Shown here: positions 36,719 to 45,278 of the stretch, one piece after another | Position numbering within the stretch: the first letter of the stretch is position 1 | Layout of the letters: every line of letters begins with the position of its first letter | Assembly: GCA_963663365.2 (NCBI GenBank) | Contig: CAXXIH010000008.1 | Span: 868,001-932,000, forward strand | Direction of reading: 5' to 3' | DNA from: G963663365 sp963663365 | Lineage (GTDB): Bacteria > Hinthialibacterota > Hinthialibacteria > Hinthialibacterales > G963663365 | DNA length: 64,000 nucleotides | The notes under the pieces: model-generated | The model's input: the letters and a program-made list of their open reading frames with translations, nothing else | What the model was told of the DNA's origin: nothing | The model's database searches: none | Program-made: the position numbers and the translations under genes

Positions 36719-36747
36719 AGTCGCTATCCTCTCAATTTCTCAGCGGA

Positions 36748-37539
36748 TTACCGGGACAAGTTAACTGCGGTTTGCAGGTTCTGATCGGCAGCCTTAACCG
36801 CGCGGCTGTTAACTTCAAAAGCACGCTGAGCAGTAATGAGGTTGACCAGTTCTTCGGCCATATTGACGTTTGAGTTTTCCAGGAAGCCTTGAGCGATCTG
36901 CCCCGCTCCCTGCTGCCCGGGATTAACTGCAATCTCGGCCCCCGAGGCCTCAGTCGCCAAGAAAATGCTATTTCCATCAGCCGAGAGGCCGGCAGGATTC
37001 TGGAACATAGCCAGCTGAATCTGTCCCGCAGTAATCGGCGCATCGTAATTGCGTTGGGCAATAACACTGACAATGCCCTCTTCGGAAATACTGATGGAGA
37101 CGGCATCGGACTGAATCGTGATCGGTGGATCCAAAATATATCCGTCGGATGTCACCATCTGCCCTGTCTCATCGATATTAAATGCGCCGTCTCGCGTATA
37201 CCCGATCTGGCCATCCGGCAGTTGCACACGGAAAAAGCCCTCGCCCTTAATGGCGATATCGAGCGGATTCTCTGTGCCGCGAAAAGAGCCTTGGGTGAAT
37301 ACCCGGCGTGTACCGGCCACTCGAACACCATGGCCGATCTGAATGCCGGTAGGCACATTCACACCCGCCGAAACAGAGGTTCCACTGGGGCGGATGGTTT
37401 GGTAGAGCAGGTCTTGAAAATCAACCCGCGTCCGTTTGTAGCCGAACGAATTAACGTTGGCCAAGTTGTTGGCGATGTTATCGACCTGGAACGACGTTCC
37501 GGTCATACCCGCCGCTGCTGTGAATAACCCTCGATACAT
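36748..37539 (-). CDS. flgG: FlgG, flagellar distal rod protein
   Basis: 263 residues, standard for FlgG. N-terminal rod/hook signature YRGLFTAAAGMTGTSFQVDNIANNLANVNSFGYKR, central FLAGG region, and the C-terminal helix NMAEELVNLITAQRAFEVNSRAVKAADQNLQ. FlgG builds the distal rod that runs through the P and L rings. The initiator ATG at 37539 follows a GGAGG-like site. It is 65 bp after flgF and 29 bp before flgA. Confidence 0.97.
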   Translation of the reverse strand: MYRGLFTAAAGMTGTSFQVDNIANNLANVNSFGYKRTRVDFQDLLYQTIRPSGTSVSAGVNVPTGIQIGHGVRVAGTRRVFTQGSFRGTENPLDIAIKGEGFFRVQLPDGQIGYTRDGAFNIDETGQMVTSDGYILDPPITIQSDAVSISISEEGIVSVIAQRNYDAPITAGQIQLAMFQNPAGLSADGNSIFLATEASGAEIAVNPGQQGAGQIAQGFLENSNVNMAEELVNLITAQRAFEVNSRAVKAADQNLQTAVNLSR

Positions 37540-37604
37540 GGAAAACCTCCGTGACTCCCCGGTCCCTCAGGTTGATGGGGAGTTCTTTATTGCCTTATTT
37601 CTTT

Positions 37605-38447
37605 TTATCCAAACCGGCCAACATCGCGGACAGCCATCTGCAAGGTTTCATCCGCAGAGCGGAGCACCCGGGCATTGGCCTCAAAGGCGCGCTGGCTATC
37701 CATAAGATTGATCATTTCGGTCGTAGGCAGGGTGTTGGCATTTTCGATATAGCCCTGACCGATTTTGAGAGTCTGAGGAGGGATCAAATGTTGGGCCGCA
37801 TCACCGTCAAGACGGTAGAGGTTATTGCCCTCCTTAAAGAGCAAATCAGGATTATCGAAATCGACGACACGAATCTGATCGACAAGCTGCCGTGTTGCCG
37901 CGCCGGTTGTGGGATCGAAAGTTTCGTCATAAACCTGACCGTATTGATTAATGAAGAAGTTGGCGGAATTGACTGTAATGGGGCTGATGGTCCCTCCGCT
38001 GTTTTGGCCTTGGCCGGCAAGGAAATGCCCTTCAGGCGTAACCAAACGCCCCTCATTATCTCGATAAAATCGGCCATTCCGCGTATATCGCGTGCCATCC
38101 GGTGTAAGCACCGTGAAATAGCCGTCTCCCATAATGGCCACATCGTTGGGATTCCCGGTGTGGACCATATGACCTTGCTGGTAATCGGTGTATTTCCAGT
38201 CAACACCCGCGCCGGTACCGATACGGCCAATGGCATGGGTGAACCTGGGCTCCTCCAGACTTTCCGGCAGTCCCTTATATGTGGCATTTAGGGTCACATC
38301 GGGGAACGAGCGAATAATCAGGCTTTCACGCTTTCCGCCCGGCAAGACCGAATTAGCCAAGTTGGATGCCAGAACATCCTGAACCTTGGATTGGACGATC
38401 ATTCCCGATGCGGACGAATACAGACCAGTGATCATTTTTTGCACCAT
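37605..38447 (-). CDS. flgF: FlgF, flagellar proximal rod protein
   Basis: 280 residues. N-terminal ITGLYSSASGMIVQSKVQDVLASNLAN and C-terminal TEMINLMDSQRAFEANARVLRSADETLQ define a rod/hook basal-body protein; its length and pairing with flgG identify FlgF. Starts are possible at 38447 (MVQKM) or at the ATG 12 bp later (38435). It is the first gene of the flagellar operon; a -24/-12 type promoter sits about 72 bp upstream. Paralogy with flgG makes the F versus G assignment partly positional. Confidence 0.92.
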   Translation of the reverse strand: MVQKMITGLYSSASGMIVQSKVQDVLASNLANSVLPGGKRESLIIRSFPDVTLNATYKGLPESLEEPRFTHAIGRIGTGAGVDWKYTDYQQGHMVHTGNPNDVAIMGDGYFTVLTPDGTRYTRNGRFYRDNEGRLVTPEGHFLAGQGQNSGGTISPITVNSANFFINQYGQVYDETFDPTTGAATRQLVDQIRVVDFDNPDLLFKEGNNLYRLDGDAAQHLIPPQTLKIGQGYIENANTLPTTEMINLMDSQRAFEANARVLRSADETLQMAVRDVGRFG

Positions 38448-38518
38448 TCCCGGCCCGCCTCTTCCTGCATGGAGGGCGGCCGGAACCTAGATATGGGAGA
38501 CATGACATCCCTGCTTAA

Positions 38519-38535
38519 TGCAGATGCCGTGCCAT
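38519..38535 (-). promoter_or_regulatory. Sigma-54 (-24/-12) promoter for the flgF operon
   Basis: On the minus strand TGGCAC, five bases, then CTGCA: the invariant GG and GC pairs are at exact spacing, with one mismatch to the TGGCAC-N5-TTGCA consensus. The expected start near 38508 gives a 60-nt leader before flgF. RpoN control of rod and ring genes is common in flagellated bacteria. Confidence 0.65.
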
Positions 38536-38590
38536 ACGGCTTGAAAGGCTCGTGCCTTGCCTATAAAGCGCAATAACCTGCCCGAACCAC

Positions 38591-38617
38591 TTAAGTTGCG
38601 AATATGGCCGCCGATAA
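38591..38617 (+). promoter_or_regulatory. Possible sigma-28 (FliA) promoter
   Basis: TTAA, 15 bases, GCCGATAA: a perfect FliA -10 element with a one-mismatch -35 (consensus TAAA) at exact spacing. It faces the plus-strand gene at 38756. A GCCGATAA match alone is expected by chance about twice in a window this size, so the spacing and location carry the weight. Confidence 0.4.
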
Positions 38618-38755
38618 TTCCGCCCTGGCCCTTAGCAAGCATATTCTGCCGCTGGCGTGTTAAAACCTGCCGGGCATAACAAGAAATCTATGTCCAAAGC
38701 GTGGGCATCTATTTCAATCTCCCGCCCCATGTCATAAGCCTGCTACCATGCAGTC

Positions 38756-39223
38756 ATGGCACTGCTATCAATTGTTATGGGCTGCAACGAAGCCGAATTT
38801 CTGGGTGAAGGATGGCTGGAGCGGGAGGCTCCCCCTCAAAGTCCTGTCTACAGAGCCACAGGTGAACGGGCCTCGCTCAACCTATCTGCGGGAGAAGCAG
38901 CCCGGGTGTCGATTTTGATGCGCGCTCATCCCGCGCGGCCCGATATTCCCTTCACGGGTCAGTTTGTTATCTCGTACAAGGAAAAGGCTAACGGAGTGGC
39001 ATTGTCAGGAGAGCACAATAAAGGCATTCCGTTTGAATTACGTTTTCCTGAATGGTGCCTGCGGGAATTCATCTTGCCCGAGTCCGCGGTTCCCCGGAGG
39101 CTTACTATAATCTGTGACCGGACTTGGAGACCCTCCGACTTATTCGCGAACCACGATCCAAGAATTCTTGGAGTATTGGTGGCTTCGGTCTCGTGTCAGC
39201 CTTTCGCAGGACAACAGGACTAA
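38756..39223 (+). CDS. Conserved-looking protein of unknown function
   Basis: 155 residues with no clear signal peptide, although the first 8 residues are hydrophobic and a Cys follows (LLSIVMGCNEAEF), so a short lipoprotein signal is possible. The centre reads like an eight-stranded beta-sandwich (ASLNLSAGEAARVSILMRAHPARPD). The end contains DRTWRPSDL then NHDPRILGVLVASVS, a pattern I have seen at the ends of some glycosyltransferase-associated carbohydrate-recognition domains. No firm family. It faces away from flgF with a sigma-28-like promoter 140 bp upstream. Confidence 0.5.
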   Translation: MALLSIVMGCNEAEFLGEGWLEREAPPQSPVYRATGERASLNLSAGEAARVSILMRAHPARPDIPFTGQFVISYKEKANGVALSGEHNKGIPFELRFPEWCLREFILPESAVPRRLTIICDRTWRPSDLFANHDPRILGVLVASVSCQPFAGQQD

Positions 39224-39536
39224 TCATCCCGCCCGTCCATCTTCTATTTTATTCACGTGGCGCCGGTCTGGCATTACGGTACAGTAAAGAGAGATACAGC
39301 CTTTGCGGGGCCGGTTCGGGACGCACAACTGTGCATCTGGGGGCATGAAGCGGCCGCAAGGCCTTTGTTGCAAGCGTGTCCGGCAAATTTCTTAGGCCGC
39401 CTCAGGAGGTCTAATCGAGATTTGATTCCAGATTCACTCACTTCTAACGCTTAGCATACAAATTAGGATTGCACAAAAAAAAGGCGTTATTTATGCGCCG
39501 ATTGAGTATTGATTTCGACATGAGGAGTTTTGAGCC
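39224..39536. other. Intergenic region before pta, no gene supported
   Basis: 313 bp. A frame starting near 39257 is open for 65 codons but has no ribosome site or recognisable sequence. On the minus strand a 4-bp stem followed by nine T residues (about 39480-39500) is too weak to call a terminator, and no minus-strand gene lies upstream of it. No clear pta promoter is seen. Confidence 0.5.
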
Positions 39537-40541
39537 ATGCACCCTTTAGACAGAATTAAGGAAGCGGCCAAAGGCAATCCACAGACAATTGTCCTGCCGG
39601 AAACGACTGACGCCCGTACGCTTGAGGCCGCTGCCCTCGTGGTCGCCGAAGGAACGGCAAAACCGATCCTGCTCGGTGATCCGGAGGCCATCAAAAAACT
39701 GGCCGGCGAAAATAACATCAATTTAGATGGTGTGGAAATCGCCGATGCCGCCAATCACCCCAAGTTTAATGATTATGTTCAATTTCTTTTTGAACGGCGC
39801 AAAGCAAAGGGCATGACCGAAGAGCAGGCGGCCCAGGCCATGGGGGATGGACTCTATATGGGTGCGGCTATGGTGGCTCAAGGTGATGCGGACGGAATGG
39901 TCGCGGGCGCCCTCAATGCCACAAGTAACGTGATCCGCGCCAGTCTGCATGTCATCGGCACGAAAAAGGGCATCAAGACCGTATCATCTTCCTTTATCAT
40001 GGTCGTTCCGGGCGTGAGCTACGGTCATGAAGGCACGCTTGTTTACGGCGACTGCGGATGTGTTATTCAACCCAATGCCGAACAGCTGGCCGATATCGCC
40101 ATTGCCACGGCGGATACAACCAAGGCTCTGGTCGGCGTCGAACCCATTGTGGCCATGCTTTCTTTCTCAACCAAAGGCAGCGCCAAACATGAGGATATCG
40201 ACAAGGTCGTTCAAGCGACCGAGATGGCGAAAGAAAGATGTCCGGATCTGTTAATTGACGGTGAACTTCAAGGCGATTCGGCATTGATCCCCTCAATCGG
40301 TGAACGGAAATGCCCGGGAAGTTCTGTCGCGGGAAAGGCCAATACGCTGATTTTCCCCGATCTGGATGCCGGCAATATCGCTTACAAATTGACTGAACGT
40401 CTGACTGGTGGTGAAGCCTATGGTCCCTTGCTACAGGGCCTAGCCAAGCCGGTCAATGACCTGTCACGGGGATGTACTGCAACCGATATCGCTAACGTTG
40501 TGGCCATCACCGCCGTTCAGGCCCAGTCAGCCAAAGCCTAA
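39537..40541 (+). CDS. pta: Phosphate acetyltransferase
   Basis: 334 residues, the short single-domain form without the DRTGG/BioD-like regulatory domains of enterobacterial Pta. PTA_PTB motifs: IVLPETTDARTLEAAALV, DGMVAGALNATSNVIRASLHVIG, and SSFIMV. The end GKANTLIFPDLDAGNIAYKLTERLTGGEAYGPLLQGLAKPVNDLSRGC is the family signature (substrate-binding Arg/Asp/Ser). Pta interconverts acetyl-CoA and acetyl phosphate. The start ATG follows ATGAGGAGT. ackA comes 89 bp later, giving the usual acetate node. Confidence 0.96.
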   Translation: MHPLDRIKEAAKGNPQTIVLPETTDARTLEAAALVVAEGTAKPILLGDPEAIKKLAGENNINLDGVEIADAANHPKFNDYVQFLFERRKAKGMTEEQAAQAMGDGLYMGAAMVAQGDADGMVAGALNATSNVIRASLHVIGTKKGIKTVSSSFIMVVPGVSYGHEGTLVYGDCGCVIQPNAEQLADIAIATADTTKALVGVEPIVAMLSFSTKGSAKHEDIDKVVQATEMAKERCPDLLIDGELQGDSALIPSIGERKCPGSSVAGKANTLIFPDLDAGNIAYKLTERLTGGEAYGPLLQGLAKPVNDLSRGCTATDIANVVAITAVQAQSAKA

Positions 40542-40630
40542 ATAAGGCCATAACCATAGAGCGAGTATTGAAAACAAACTGGAAGCCTTAAAAACCGCCG
40601 GTTCTTTTGGGAATCGGCGCGGAGTATGCC

Positions 40631-41905
40631 ATGAAAGTATTGACCCTTAATTGTGGAAGTTCATCCGTCAAGTTCCAGCTGATCGAGACGGATCTGGACC
40701 TCATTGAAAATTTGAATGAAGTTGTTATCGCGCGCGGTTCCGTCGAAAAACTCGGCCTTTCCCCGGCATTCGTAAAATACGAAAAACTGGGATTCAATCC
40801 ATTCGATATTCCCAAAATGGGGAAAGACCTCCTACCCGATCCCTACACCAATCCTGAAGAAATCACCAAACATGATGAAGCCATCGAACGCTGCATCGGA
40901 CTACTCACCGAAGGCGATGAACCGGTGATTAAGGATATATCCGAAGTTGCGGCGGTAGGCCATCGGATCGTACACGGTGGTGAGCGCTTTAAAAGCAGTC
41001 AGTTGATTACGGAAGAGGTTGTTGAAGGGATCCGTCGTTGTGTGGAGTTTGCCCCTCTTCACAATCCCCACAACCTAAAAGGCTATGATATCGCTTCCAA
41101 ACTTCTGCCCAATATCCCCCAAGTGGCGGTTTTCGATACGTCTTTCCATCAATCCATGCCGCCTTATGCCTACCACTACGGATTGCCTTACGACCTCTAC
41201 CAACGGCACGGTGTGCGCCGGTATGGTTTTCACGGAAGTTCCCACCGTTTCGTCAACTACCGTCTATCCCGTCTGGTCGGCAAACACCGCGCTGAGATTA
41301 AAACCGTTACTTGCCACCTCGGCAACGGATGCAGCATGGCTTGTATCGACAAGGGCAAGAGTATCGACACCACAATGGGCTTCACCCCCCTCGAAGGTCT
41401 GTTGATGGGCACACGCGCAGGTGACCTGGATGGTTCTTTGATTATGACTCTGCTCTGCAAAGAGGCACTAACGTTGGCGGAAGCCAATTCCCTCTTGAAC
41501 AAGCAAAGCGGCCTCATCGGTATTTCAGGCGTCTCCAGCGATATGCGTAACGTGCTCGAAGCGGCTAATGAAGGCAACGACCGCGCCAAATTGGCGGTCG
41601 ATATGTTCTGCTACCGAATTAAAAAGTACATCGGTTCCTATGCGGCAGCTATGAACGGGCTCGACTACATCGTCTTCACCGGCGGCATTGGTGAAAACGC
41701 AGTGGCCATTCGCGAATACTGTTGCCAGCAATTGGACTATTTGGGAATCAAGTTAAACCCGGCATTGAACAAGGAGCGCAAAAACTCCGAAGGTCCTGTA
41801 CACGCGGACGATTCCAAGGTCGGCATTTATGTCATACCGACCAATGAAGAATTGATTATCGCCCGCGATACGGTACGCGCCGTTCGTGGTGTCGAAATGC
41901 CCTAA
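40631..41905 (+). CDS. ackA: Acetate kinase
   Basis: 424 residues from the ATG at 40631 (GGAG upstream); an in-frame ATG at 40607 would add eight unrelated residues. Acetate/sugar-kinase fold: N-terminal VLTLNCGSSSVKFQLIE, then GHRIVHGG, DTSFHQSMPPYAYHYGLPY, the phosphate loop HLGNGCSM, TMGFTPLEGLLMGTRAGDLD, and the adenine site VFTGGIGENA. AckA makes ATP from acetyl phosphate. It is paired with pta and followed by a clear terminator. Confidence 0.97.
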   Translation: MKVLTLNCGSSSVKFQLIETDLDLIENLNEVVIARGSVEKLGLSPAFVKYEKLGFNPFDIPKMGKDLLPDPYTNPEEITKHDEAIERCIGLLTEGDEPVIKDISEVAAVGHRIVHGGERFKSSQLITEEVVEGIRRCVEFAPLHNPHNLKGYDIASKLLPNIPQVAVFDTSFHQSMPPYAYHYGLPYDLYQRHGVRRYGFHGSSHRFVNYRLSRLVGKHRAEIKTVTCHLGNGCSMACIDKGKSIDTTMGFTPLEGLLMGTRAGDLDGSLIMTLLCKEALTLAEANSLLNKQSGLIGISGVSSDMRNVLEAANEGNDRAKLAVDMFCYRIKKYIGSYAAAMNGLDYIVFTGGIGENAVAIREYCCQQLDYLGIKLNPALNKERKNSEGPVHADDSKVGIYVIPTNEELIIARDTVRAVRGVEMP

Positions 41906-41927
41906 CAGCGGATAAAGAACACAGATT

Positions 41928-41966
41928 AAACCGGGGTGAGTTGCTATCTCATCCCGGTTTTTATTT
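41928..41966 (+). terminator. Rho-independent terminator after ackA
   Basis: AAACCGGGGTGAG pairs with CTCATCCCGGTTT (one G-T pair) around a 7-base loop, followed by a T-rich run. The A-run at the 5' side means it can also work for the convergent minus-strand gene that stops at 41986. Confidence 0.88.
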
Positions 41967-41985
41967 TGTATCGATTTCGAAGTTC

Positions 41986-42819
41986 TTATGACCGGCGGTG
42001 TCTGTCCAAAATCATATCCAAGGCAATTGAACTAGTATAAACCGTCGATAGAGAATGGTACTTAGTCGGCGGAAATTCAACTGACAAAGGGCCACTGTAA
42101 CCGGCCTTTTTTAATGATTTGATAACGGCGGGGAAATTAACATCGCCAATCAAAAGAGGAACAAAGCCATTCCAACCGCCGATAGAACAACTGTAATCCT
42201 TAATATGGACTTTGCAGATACGCGAGCCAAAGCAGTCGATATACTGCTCCGGATAGCCTGAGATCATACAATTACCCGTGTCGAAATAGATGCGCACGGC
42301 TTCACTCCCAAATCGATCCACAAAATCCCGCATTTCATCGGGCATAGTAAGCATGCGGTTCCATACATTCTCGACTCCCAGAATCACTCCTAATTTTTCA
42401 GCCAACGGCACGACTCGCTCCAGACAGTTGCGCGCCCGAACCATAGCCTTTCCATAAGGCATTGTTTCATCGACCAGGCCCGGCACAACCAAAAGCGTAT
42501 CCGCGCCCAACCAAGCGGCTATCTGCAGGCTCTTTTTCCAAATGCGGATGGCCTGGCTGCGGACACGGGCATCTGGACTGGTAGGAGAAGTCTTCCAAGT
42601 CAAACCACAAGCCAAACTGGGAAGATGGATGCCGTTCTTTTCCGCGGCGCGGGCAATCCGCAGTACATCGGCCTTTGAGGAATCGGGTGTCAGTTCACCT
42701 GTCTCCTCCACCGCAACCTCAAAAGTCTCGTAATCCGCATCACGTGCGATCTCGAACCGCTGGGCAAGTTTGAGTTCCGCAGGAAAACACCAAGTATTTA
42801 CGCCTTTTTGCAGCATCAA
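41986..42819 (-). CDS. Sugar phosphate isomerase/epimerase (xylose isomerase-like TIM barrel)
   Basis: 277 residues. AP_endonuc_2/xylose-isomerase-like barrel: opening KGVNTWCFPAELKLA, strand FEVAVEETGELT, metal ligands in ILGVENVWNRM (Glu), VRIYFDTGNCMISG (Asp/Asn) and CKVHIKDYS (His, Asp), and a last SVEFPPT (Glu). Members isomerise or epimerise sugars, or act as inositol or hydroxypyruvate isomerases; specificity cannot be read by eye. It is divergent from the galactonate-dehydratase-like gene (143-bp shared control region) and convergent with ackA. Confidence 0.82.
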   Translation of the reverse strand: MMLQKGVNTWCFPAELKLAQRFEIARDADYETFEVAVEETGELTPDSSKADVLRIARAAEKNGIHLPSLACGLTWKTSPTSPDARVRSQAIRIWKKSLQIAAWLGADTLLVVPGLVDETMPYGKAMVRARNCLERVVPLAEKLGVILGVENVWNRMLTMPDEMRDFVDRFGSEAVRIYFDTGNCMISGYPEQYIDCFGSRICKVHIKDYSCSIGGWNGFVPLLIGDVNFPAVIKSLKKAGYSGPLSVEFPPTKYHSLSTVYTSSIALDMILDRHRRS

Positions 42820-42962
42820 CGGCCTCCGGCTGGCATCGAGTTTGGGAATTGCCAGACAGAACCAAGTCTACACAACCTCTTTGTCCTACAGAACCAGAAC
42901 CGCAACGGGATTCTCGATTTGTGCTAGCATCGTGGGGCCTTAAATCATTTGGAGGTTATGCC

Positions 42963-44078
42963 GTGTCGAAAATCACCAAAATCGAGACATTTCTGGTTCC
43001 GGGCCGGTCCGTCTTCTGCAAAATCGAAACCGATGAAGGACTTGTAGGTTGGGGAGAGCCCAGTCTGGAAGGCAAAGCCGAAACCATGCGTCTTGCGGTA
43101 CAAGAACTTGGACGATTTATAATCGGCCAAGACTCGAACCGTATCGAATACTTATGGCAGTTGATGTTCCGGGGGGATTTTTATCGCGGCGGGCCCGTAC
43201 TGACCAGCGCGCTTTCGGGAATTGATCAAGCACTTTGGGATTTGAAAGGCAAACGGCTGGGGGTGCCGATCTACGAACTTTTAGGCGGGGCCGTGCGCGA
43301 TAAAGTACGGATGTATCGCGGAGTCGGAGGTTCCACGCCCGAGCAGCTGGCCGATTCGACACGGGAAGCCGTCGAGCAGGGATTTACAGGCGTCAAATAC
43401 TGCCCGATCGAAGTTCAACCGCCAATGCCCCGTCTGGCGGATATCAAATCGACCTATGAGAAAGTAAAAGCGATTCGCGAAGCTTTGCCGGATACATCCG
43501 ATGTGATGCTCGATTTTCATGGACGGCTCACACCGGATGGCGCAATCCAAATCATCAACGCGCTCGAAGATTTGCATCCGGCTTTTATCGAGGAACCATG
43601 TCATCCCGAGCTGCAAGATGCGCTGCCACGCATTGCCTCACAAGTGAACCTCCCTCTGGCTACCGGCGAGCGGTTGTATACACGTTGGGGATTTCGGCAT
43701 GTGATCGAATCGGAGGCTGTTGCTGTGGTTCAACCGGACCCTTGCCACGCGGGCGGTATTTCAGAACTACGCCGTATCGCGGCGATGGCGGAAACTCATG
43801 GCATTGCAATGGCTCCACACAATCCGCTCGGACCGGTCTGTACAGCGGTTTGTATCCAACTCGATGCGGCCATTCCGAATTTCCTAATTCAGGAACACGC
43901 GCACCTTGGCCAGGGCATCCTCGAAGAGCCTTTCGCCGTGACGGCCGGATATGTCGAACTGCCTAAGAAACCCGGTCTTGGCATTGAAATCGACGAGAAA
44001 CGGCTTCGCTCTCTGCAATGGAAGGACTGGCAGACACCACACCTTTGGCGTGAAGACGGCTCTTTCCATGAATGGTAA
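42963..44078 (+). CDS. Enolase-superfamily sugar-acid dehydratase (galactonate dehydratase-like)
   Basis: 371 residues from the GTG at 42963, which follows GGAGG; the open frame upstream lacks a ribosome site. Mandelate racemase/muconate lactonising enzyme family: N-terminal cap SKITKIETFLVPG, then barrel metal ligands in MLDFHGRLTP (Asp and His), AFIEEPC (Glu) and LATGERLYTRW (Glu), and the catalytic His in MAPHNPLGP. The ATGERLYTRWGF and PHNPLGP blocks match D-galactonate dehydratase (DgoD) best, which yields 2-keto-3-deoxygalactonate. A related sugar acid is possible. Divergent from an isomerase gene, so probably a small catabolic unit. Confidence 0.85.
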   Translation: MSKITKIETFLVPGRSVFCKIETDEGLVGWGEPSLEGKAETMRLAVQELGRFIIGQDSNRIEYLWQLMFRGDFYRGGPVLTSALSGIDQALWDLKGKRLGVPIYELLGGAVRDKVRMYRGVGGSTPEQLADSTREAVEQGFTGVKYCPIEVQPPMPRLADIKSTYEKVKAIREALPDTSDVMLDFHGRLTPDGAIQIINALEDLHPAFIEEPCHPELQDALPRIASQVNLPLATGERLYTRWGFRHVIESEAVAVVQPDPCHAGGISELRRIAAMAETHGIAMAPHNPLGPVCTAVCIQLDAAIPNFLIQEHAHLGQGILEEPFAVTAGYVELPKKPGLGIEIDEKRLRSLQWKDWQTPHLWREDGSFHEW

Positions 44079-44171
44079 TTGAAAGCGGCTGAATTGCAGG
44101 CCTATTTGGAATCTCACAGATGATGCCTACATTGACCGGCAGGTTATGGCAAACTGATTGATGGAGACCTG

Positions 44172-45278
44172 ATGTTAAGACGAGTTTTTCTTTTAGGAGT
44201 CCTAATGGCAGTTTCCGCACATTTCGCATCCGCTTCACGTTTACCGGATGGCATCGTGCGGGCGTTGTATGGATTTTCCCCGGACCTTACACCATTCAAA
44301 GGCAAAGAACCGGCGGCAATTCTCGCGGAACTCAAACGTCTCAATTGCAATGCCGTTTTTTTCAGCGGTGAGAAAGACGCTGAGCTCTATCGCTATCTCA
44401 ACGATAATGGAATCGCCACTTATCACGAGATCACGATCTTTGCTTCAACTGATCTTTATAAGAACCGCCCGGAATTGCGCCCCATTCGCGCCAATGGTTC
44501 CGAACAGCCGCCTCGTGAGTGGTATCACGGCCTGTGTCCCAATAAGGCCGAACTCCGTGAGAAAGGCCTTGAGCGAATTCGCGCGCTTTACAAACGTCCT
44601 GAAGTGCAGGGCGTATGGCTGGATTTCATCCGCTACCCGGTACGTTGGGAACTGCCCGATCCATGGATTGATGACACTTGTTTCTGCGATGATTGCCTAA
44701 AAGCCTACCGGAAACACGTCGCGGATCAGTTTGATTATCCGAAATTCGAAAACCGGACCGAAGAAGCGTCTTGGATTCTGCGCGAACATTTGCCGACTTG
44801 GATTGATTTTAAATGCGCCACCATCGAAAACTTTGTGGCTGAGGCCGCGGCAATTCGTGATGAAGTCCGGCCGGATGGAATTCTTGCCGCATTCACAATC
44901 CCTTGGTGTCTGGATGATTTCGATGGCGCAATTCATAGAGTGGTGGGGCAGGATTTTTCAAGGCTGGCGAAGCATCTCGATCTTTTTTCGCCGATGGTTT
45001 ACCACGGGCTCTGCCATAAGCCACCTGAGTGGGTAGGCAAATATACTACGTGGCAAAAAGACCTAACCCAAATCCCGATTTGGCCCATCGTGCAAGCAAT
45101 GAACGAGCCTTCTGAAATGTCCCCGGAAGAATTCGAACGTGTAACCACAGAAGGCGGCCAGGCATCAGGAACGGGTGTGATTGTATTTACCGCAGGCTAT
45201 GTGGATAAAGAAAACCGTTGGGATCAAGTCAAACATGCATTCTCAGAACTTGATACACAACACGATACAAAAAAGTGA
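44172..45278 (+). CDS. Secreted TIM-barrel protein, putative glycoside hydrolase-like
   Basis: 368 residues, signal peptide about 1-22 (RVFLLGVLMAVSAHFASA). The barrel strands read AILAELKRLNCNAVFF, GIATYHEITIF and VQGVWLDFIRYPVRWE, then a Cys pair (FCDDCLKAYRKH, metal-site-like), ILAAFTIPWCLDDF, LDLFSPMVYHGLC and IPIWPIVQ. This order (WLDFIRYP, then DxxxPM.Y) resembles the GHL10/DUF4015 group of putative glycoside hydrolases. No substrate can be named. Its TGA overlaps the GTG of the next gene (GTGA), so the two are translationally coupled. Confidence 0.62.
   Translation: MLRRVFLLGVLMAVSAHFASASRLPDGIVRALYGFSPDLTPFKGKEPAAILAELKRLNCNAVFFSGEKDAELYRYLNDNGIATYHEITIFASTDLYKNRPELRPIRANGSEQPPREWYHGLCPNKAELREKGLERIRALYKRPEVQGVWLDFIRYPVRWELPDPWIDDTCFCDDCLKAYRKHVADQFDYPKFENRTEEASWILREHLPTWIDFKCATIENFVAEAAAIRDEVRPDGILAAFTIPWCLDDFDGAIHRVVGQDFSRLAKHLDLFSPMVYHGLCHKPPEWVGKYTTWQKDLTQIPIWPIVQAMNEPSEMSPEEFERVTTEGGQASGTGVIVFTAGYVDKENRWDQVKHAFSELDTQHDTKK

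Larger units (their letters stand above)
38448..38755. other. Divergent control region between flgF and the gene at 38756
   Basis: 308 bp with no coding sequence. It contains a sigma-54-like promoter facing flgF (38519-38535) and a sigma-28-like promoter facing the plus-strand gene (38591-38617). Confidence 0.6.

Noticed and set aside
39257..39454. 65-codon frame before pta
   Set aside because: Mildly protein-like, but no ribosome site and no family; too short to support.
39475..39505. GGCG stem plus nine T on the minus strand
   Set aside because: Only four base pairs and no minus-strand gene upstream.
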